From: JAPPOI01 sp028818055
Lineage (GTDB): Bacteria; Pseudomonadota; Alphaproteobacteria; Rhodobacterales; Rhodobacteraceae
Assembly: GCA_965267405.1 (NCBI GenBank)
Contig: OZ253954.1
Location: 2,294,001 to 2,358,000 of the forward strand
Length of the DNA: 64,000 nt
Direction: 5' to 3'
Positions 61,407 through 64,000 of the stretch are shown one piece after another. The notes beneath the pieces were generated by a model that was given only the letters and a program-made list of their open reading frames with translations, was not told the origin of the DNA and did no database searches. Position numbers and translations under genes: made by a program. Each line of letters starts with the position of its first letter. The first letter of the stretch is position 1.

Positions 61407-61895
61407 ATGACATTGAATCGTTTCACACGCCGGACCGTTCTCGCCACTGGCACGGCTGCTGTCGTGACAGGAATGGCAGGCCGGCTTGTGCCTGCGCGGG
61501 CTCAAAGCCTTTCTCCGACGCGCACGATGCGTGGTGGTGCGAACAACTACTTACCGGGCGCGCCAATCGTTGAGCGGATCGGTGGCGGCGGGTTTTGGAT
61601 GACAGGAACCGTGCGTCGCGCCGGTGATGGCGCTCCGCTTGAAGGACAACGCATTCAAATCTGGGCCCACACGACCGAAGGTCATGAACGCGACCCACAC
61701 AGTCATGGCGCGACGCTCACGAATGCCAATGGCGAATTCCGGTTGGAAATGCCGCAGATCGTACCGGCCTTCGGGCAACCACACGGGCATCTCGCTTATG
61801 ATAGCGGAGACTTCAAAACCGTGTTCCTGCGCCCCGTAATGGACAGTGCAGGCGACACCACGCTTAGTGCGCATTTCGTTCTTGAGCCAGCCTGA
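61407..61895 (+). CDS. Tat-exported intradiol-dioxygenase-fold protein
   Basis: The protein has 162 residues. A twin-arginine signal is visible (RFTRRTVLATGTAAVVTGMAG, about 6-26). The rest resembles the core of intradiol ring-cleavage dioxygenases: GTVRRAGDGAPLEGQRIQIW, TNANGEFRLEMP and PHGHLAY, which occupies the place of the RPxHIHF iron site. The two tyrosine iron ligands are not evident, and the protein is short. ATG 61407 is chosen over TTG 61401 because of AGAGG. It overlaps the next gene and may be a periplasmic partner of it. Confidence 0.7.
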   Translation: MTLNRFTRRTVLATGTAAVVTGMAGRLVPARAQSLSPTRTMRGGANNYLPGAPIVERIGGGGFWMTGTVRRAGDGAPLEGQRIQIWAHTTEGHERDPHSHGATLTNANGEFRLEMPQIVPAFGQPHGHLAYDSGDFKTVFLRPVMDSAGDTTLSAHFVLEPA

Positions 61896-62484
61896 GAACC
61901 GAACACGCGCTGGTCTAATCTGGGCAGGACTGATCGCCATTCTATTGGTGCCGGTCGTTGCTGCCTCGCAAAGCCCGTACCTTCAGTGGCGCGACCCGAT
62001 CTACATCGCTTCAGGGTTTGCCGGCATCATCGGACTTGCAGTGCTGGCTCTCCAACCCTTGCTCGCTTCACGCCTGCTTCCCGGCCTCGCGCCCATGACG
62101 TCGCGCCGCATTCATCGGATTGGGGGCGCCGCGCTCGTGGTGCTGGTCGTGGGCCATGTCTTTGGTCTCTGGCTCACCAGCCCGCCAGACGTAGTCGACG
62201 CCCTGCTTTTCAGATCACCCACACCATTTTCAGTCTGGGGCGTCATCGCCATGTGGGCCATCTTTCTGGCGGCAGCATTGGTGATGTTGCGGAGACGTCT
62301 GCGCATAAGCCCAACGACATGGAAGCGTGGCCACAAAGCGTTGGTGGTCATCGCTGTGGCCGGAACCGCCCTTCATGCATTGCTGATCGAAGGCGCGATG
62401 GAACCTGTTTCGAAAGCAATGCTGTGCGGAGTGGTCGTGGCCGCTTTGGTCGCCGCGTTGTTTAGGTTGCGTCGATCAAGCTGA
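61882..62484 (+). CDS. Ferric reductase-like transmembrane protein
   Basis: The protein has about 200 residues and six membrane helices. Histidines in helices (RRIHRIGGAALVVLVVGHVFGLWL and HKALVVIAVAGTALHALL) have the spacing expected for heme ligands, as in ferric-reductase/MsrQ/YedZ-like domains. The start is uncertain: TTG 61882 gives a 14-base overlap with the Tat protein gene, GTG 61867 or 61846 a longer one. It may pass electrons across the membrane, perhaps to its Tat-exported neighbour. Confidence 0.72.
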   Translation: MSQPENRTRAGLIWAGLIAILLVPVVAASQSPYLQWRDPIYIASGFAGIIGLAVLALQPLLASRLLPGLAPMTSRRIHRIGGAALVVLVVGHVFGLWLTSPPDVVDALLFRSPTPFSVWGVIAMWAIFLAAALVMLRRRLRISPTTWKRGHKALVVIAVAGTALHALLIEGAMEPVSKAMLCGVVVAALVAALFRLRRSS

Positions 62485-63267
62485 ATGCGCACCGTCGGCA
62501 AGCGACTTCACAAACGCCAATACCTCTGATGGGCTATCGCCGTTGCCAATCCGCTCGACGATCGCAGAACCGACGACCGCACCGTCGGCAACCTCAGCAA
62601 TCGTCCGGCTGGATTCCGCGGTCTTGATCCCGAACCCAACGATAACCGGCAAGTCCGTTGCGGCCTTGATGCGCGCGACCTCTGGGCCAACGTCGGTTGC
62701 GACAGCATTCGCCGCTCCGGTGATGCCTGTAATCGAGACGTAATAAACAAAACCGGACGTGTTTTGCAGAACCTTAGGCAGACGTTTGTCGTCAGTCGTC
62801 GGCGTCGCCAGTCGAATGAAGTTCAAGCCCGCCGCTTGGGCAGGAATGCAAAGCTCCTCATCCTCTTCCGGTGGCAGATCAACCACGATCAATCCATCGA
62901 TGCCTGCGTCCTTGGCATCGACCAAAAAGCGCTCAACACCGTGTGAATAGATCGGGTTGTAATACCCCATCAAAACGATCGGAGTGGTGTCATCGTTTTC
63001 GCGAAAGGCCCGCGCCAGTTCCAACGTCTTGACCAATGTTTGGCCTGCTTCCAACGCGCGTTGTCCAGCCAGCTGGATCGTTGGTCCATCGGCCATCGGA
63101 TCTGTGAAAGGCAGACCCAATTCGATAACGTCCACGCCCGCTGCAGGCAGACCTTTGACCACCTCAAGCGACGTTTCGTAATCCGGATCCCCGGCCATGA
63201 TATAAGCGACAAACGCCTTCTTTCCGTCGGCTTTCAGCGCTGCAAATTTTGCATCAATCCGGGTCAT
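62476..63267 (-). CDS. trpA: Tryptophan synthase alpha chain
   Basis: The protein has 263 residues and a TIM barrel. IELGLPFTDPMADGPTIQLA holds the catalytic glutamate and the following aspartate region. VLMGYYNPIYSHGVERF and DGLIVVDLPPEE supply the second acid. GFGIKTAESSRTI is the phosphate site. It splits indole-glycerol phosphate for the beta chain. ATG 63267 after GAAGGAAG is preferred over 63309. trpF lies about 9.5 kb away and trpB is absent from the window. Confidence 0.95.
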   Translation of the reverse strand: MTRIDAKFAALKADGKKAFVAYIMAGDPDYETSLEVVKGLPAAGVDVIELGLPFTDPMADGPTIQLAGQRALEAGQTLVKTLELARAFRENDDTTPIVLMGYYNPIYSHGVERFLVDAKDAGIDGLIVVDLPPEEDEELCIPAQAAGLNFIRLATPTTDDKRLPKVLQNTSGFVYYVSITGITGAANAVATDVGPEVARIKAATDLPVIVGFGIKTAESSRTIAEVADGAVVGSAIVERIGNGDSPSEVLAFVKSLADGAHSA

Positions 63268-63389
63268 TTTCGGCTTCCTTCGCGGTTTTCTACGCTGTGC
63301 ACGATCCAAGGCGGAAGATCAATAATCTTGGGCGACTTGACCTTCGGTCACTTAGCGCTCACCCATTGTGTAAGGAAGTGTGTGCGACG

Positions 63390-64000
63390 ATGAAAATTGC
63401 GATCATTGGCGCCGGGGGCATCGGCGGATATATTGGCGGACGTTTGGCCGAAGCGGGCAAGGAAGTTGCGTTGGTTGCCCGAGGGCAGCATCTTGCCGCG
63501 ATACAGTCTAACGGATTGAAGATCGAAAGCCCGCATGGAAACGCGCATGTAACGGACGTCATCGCGACGGATAGGGTTGGCGACGTCGGCCCCGTGGACC
63601 TGGTCGTTGTCACCGTCAAAATGCCAGACCTTGAAAAGGCTGCTGTCGGGTTTTCTGATTTGGTTCAGGACAACACCCGATTTATCACTCTCCAAAACGG
63701 CATTGACGCCAAATCTGTCATTGGTGCCCACGTGAACCCGGAAAGAATTGCGCAGGGCGTGATCTATCTGGCGGCCTATATCAGCGAACCCGGCACGATC
63801 ATGACGCCGGGGGGTAAATACCAGATGTTTGTCGATGGGCTTGGCGGCGATGCCACGATGACGTCTTTCTTTGATGCGATTGGAGAAACGGTCGCTCTGG
63901 ACGCAACACCGGTTGATGACGGGGACAAGCTGGTCTGGTCGAAGTTCGTGGCTCAGGCCTCTATCGCGGCTGTTACCTCGATCACGCGTCTTCCGCTTGG
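63390..64000 (+). CDS. 2-dehydropantoate 2-reductase-family protein (3' end outside window)
   Basis: At least 203 residues are in the window. It starts MKIAIIGAGGIGGYIGGRL, the NADP-binding Rossmann loop of PanE/ApbA proteins. VTVKMPDLEKAA, LQNGIDAK and GGKYQMFVDGLGG follow, and WSKFVAQASIAAVTSI begins the C-terminal helical domain. It probably reduces ketopantoate or a similar 2-oxo acid. GGAAGTG lies 11 bases or so before the ATG. The frame remains open to the last base. Confidence 0.88.
   Translation, partial: MKIAIIGAGGIGGYIGGRLAEAGKEVALVARGQHLAAIQSNGLKIESPHGNAHVTDVIATDRVGDVGPVDLVVVTVKMPDLEKAAVGFSDLVQDNTRFITLQNGIDAKSVIGAHVNPERIAQGVIYLAAYISEPGTIMTPGGKYQMFVDGLGGDATMTSFFDAIGETVALDATPVDDGDKLVWSKFVAQASIAAVTSITRLPL

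Noticed and set aside
1..64000. Mobile elements, prophage genes, CRISPR arrays
   Set aside because: No transposase, integrase, phage structural gene or regularly spaced repeat array was found in reading the window.

Overview
The window reads as a chromosomal stretch of a Roseobacter-group alphaproteobacterium (Rhodobacterales). The pointers are a SAM/SAH-type riboswitch directly before metK (an element described essentially only from Rhodobacterales), a Hint-domain surface protein of the type common in this order, the rpsA, ihfB, lapA-like, trpF gene order, and moderate-to-high GC. No rRNA, tRNA, insertion sequence, prophage or CRISPR array was seen.

Region 1 (1-11.6 kb) is a cell-surface locus. 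It holds the 3' end of an RTX protein, a sulfotransferase-like protein, a fused GT2/WsaF-like glycosyltransferase, a polyprenyl-phosphate sugar transferase, a type I secretion ABC protein and its HlyD adaptor, a GT2 glycosyltransferase, and capsule-export KpsM, KpsE and KpsT homologues. The type I secretion genes lie in the same tightly packed minus-strand run as kpsM, facing away from kpsE-kpsT.

Region 2 (11.7-22 kb) is mixed metabolism: an M90 peptidase, an enolase-superfamily dehydratase, a GNAT acetyltransferase, a zinc alcohol dehydrogenase, a Tet-like MFS pump, an apparently frameshifted surface lipoprotein, and a minus-strand run of a haloacid dehalogenase, two alpha/beta hydrolases and a threonine dehydratase. 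A 170-base hairpin-rich convergent gap lies at 18359-18530.

Region 3 (22-28.5 kb) is a five-gene plus-strand run: MFS transporter, NeuC/LegG-like hydrolysing 2-epimerase, CBS-nucleotidyltransferase of PtmE type, an unrecognised protein, and a large GT2 protein. It looks like part of a nonulosonic-acid or related glycan pathway, but no NeuB or NeuA is present.

Region 4 (28.5-40.9 kb) is a galactoside catabolism locus: ABC importer, alpha-galactosidase (GH36), beta-galactosidase (GH42), a sugar 1-dehydrogenase-like SDR, lactonase, KDGal kinase and KDPGal aldolase (De Ley-Doudoroff route), with a divergent IclR regulator and the ABC ATPase. The substrate-binding protein is out of frame at a three-copy 7-bp tandem repeat. 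Losing one copy would restore the frame, so phase variation, a fixed mutation and a sequence error are all possible.

Region 5 (41-64 kb) is mainly housekeeping: ybeY, corC-like, lnt, riboswitch and metK, cmk, an FkbM methyltransferase, an aldo/keto reductase, a universal stress protein, rpsA, a GFA protein, ihfB, a lapA-like gene, trpF, a sulfatase, an ankyrin protein, a PBP1-type peptidoglycan synthase, glnK-amtB, a Hint protein, a small membrane protein, an intradiol-dioxygenase-fold Tat protein with a ferric-reductase-like membrane partner, trpA, and the start of a panE-type reductase.
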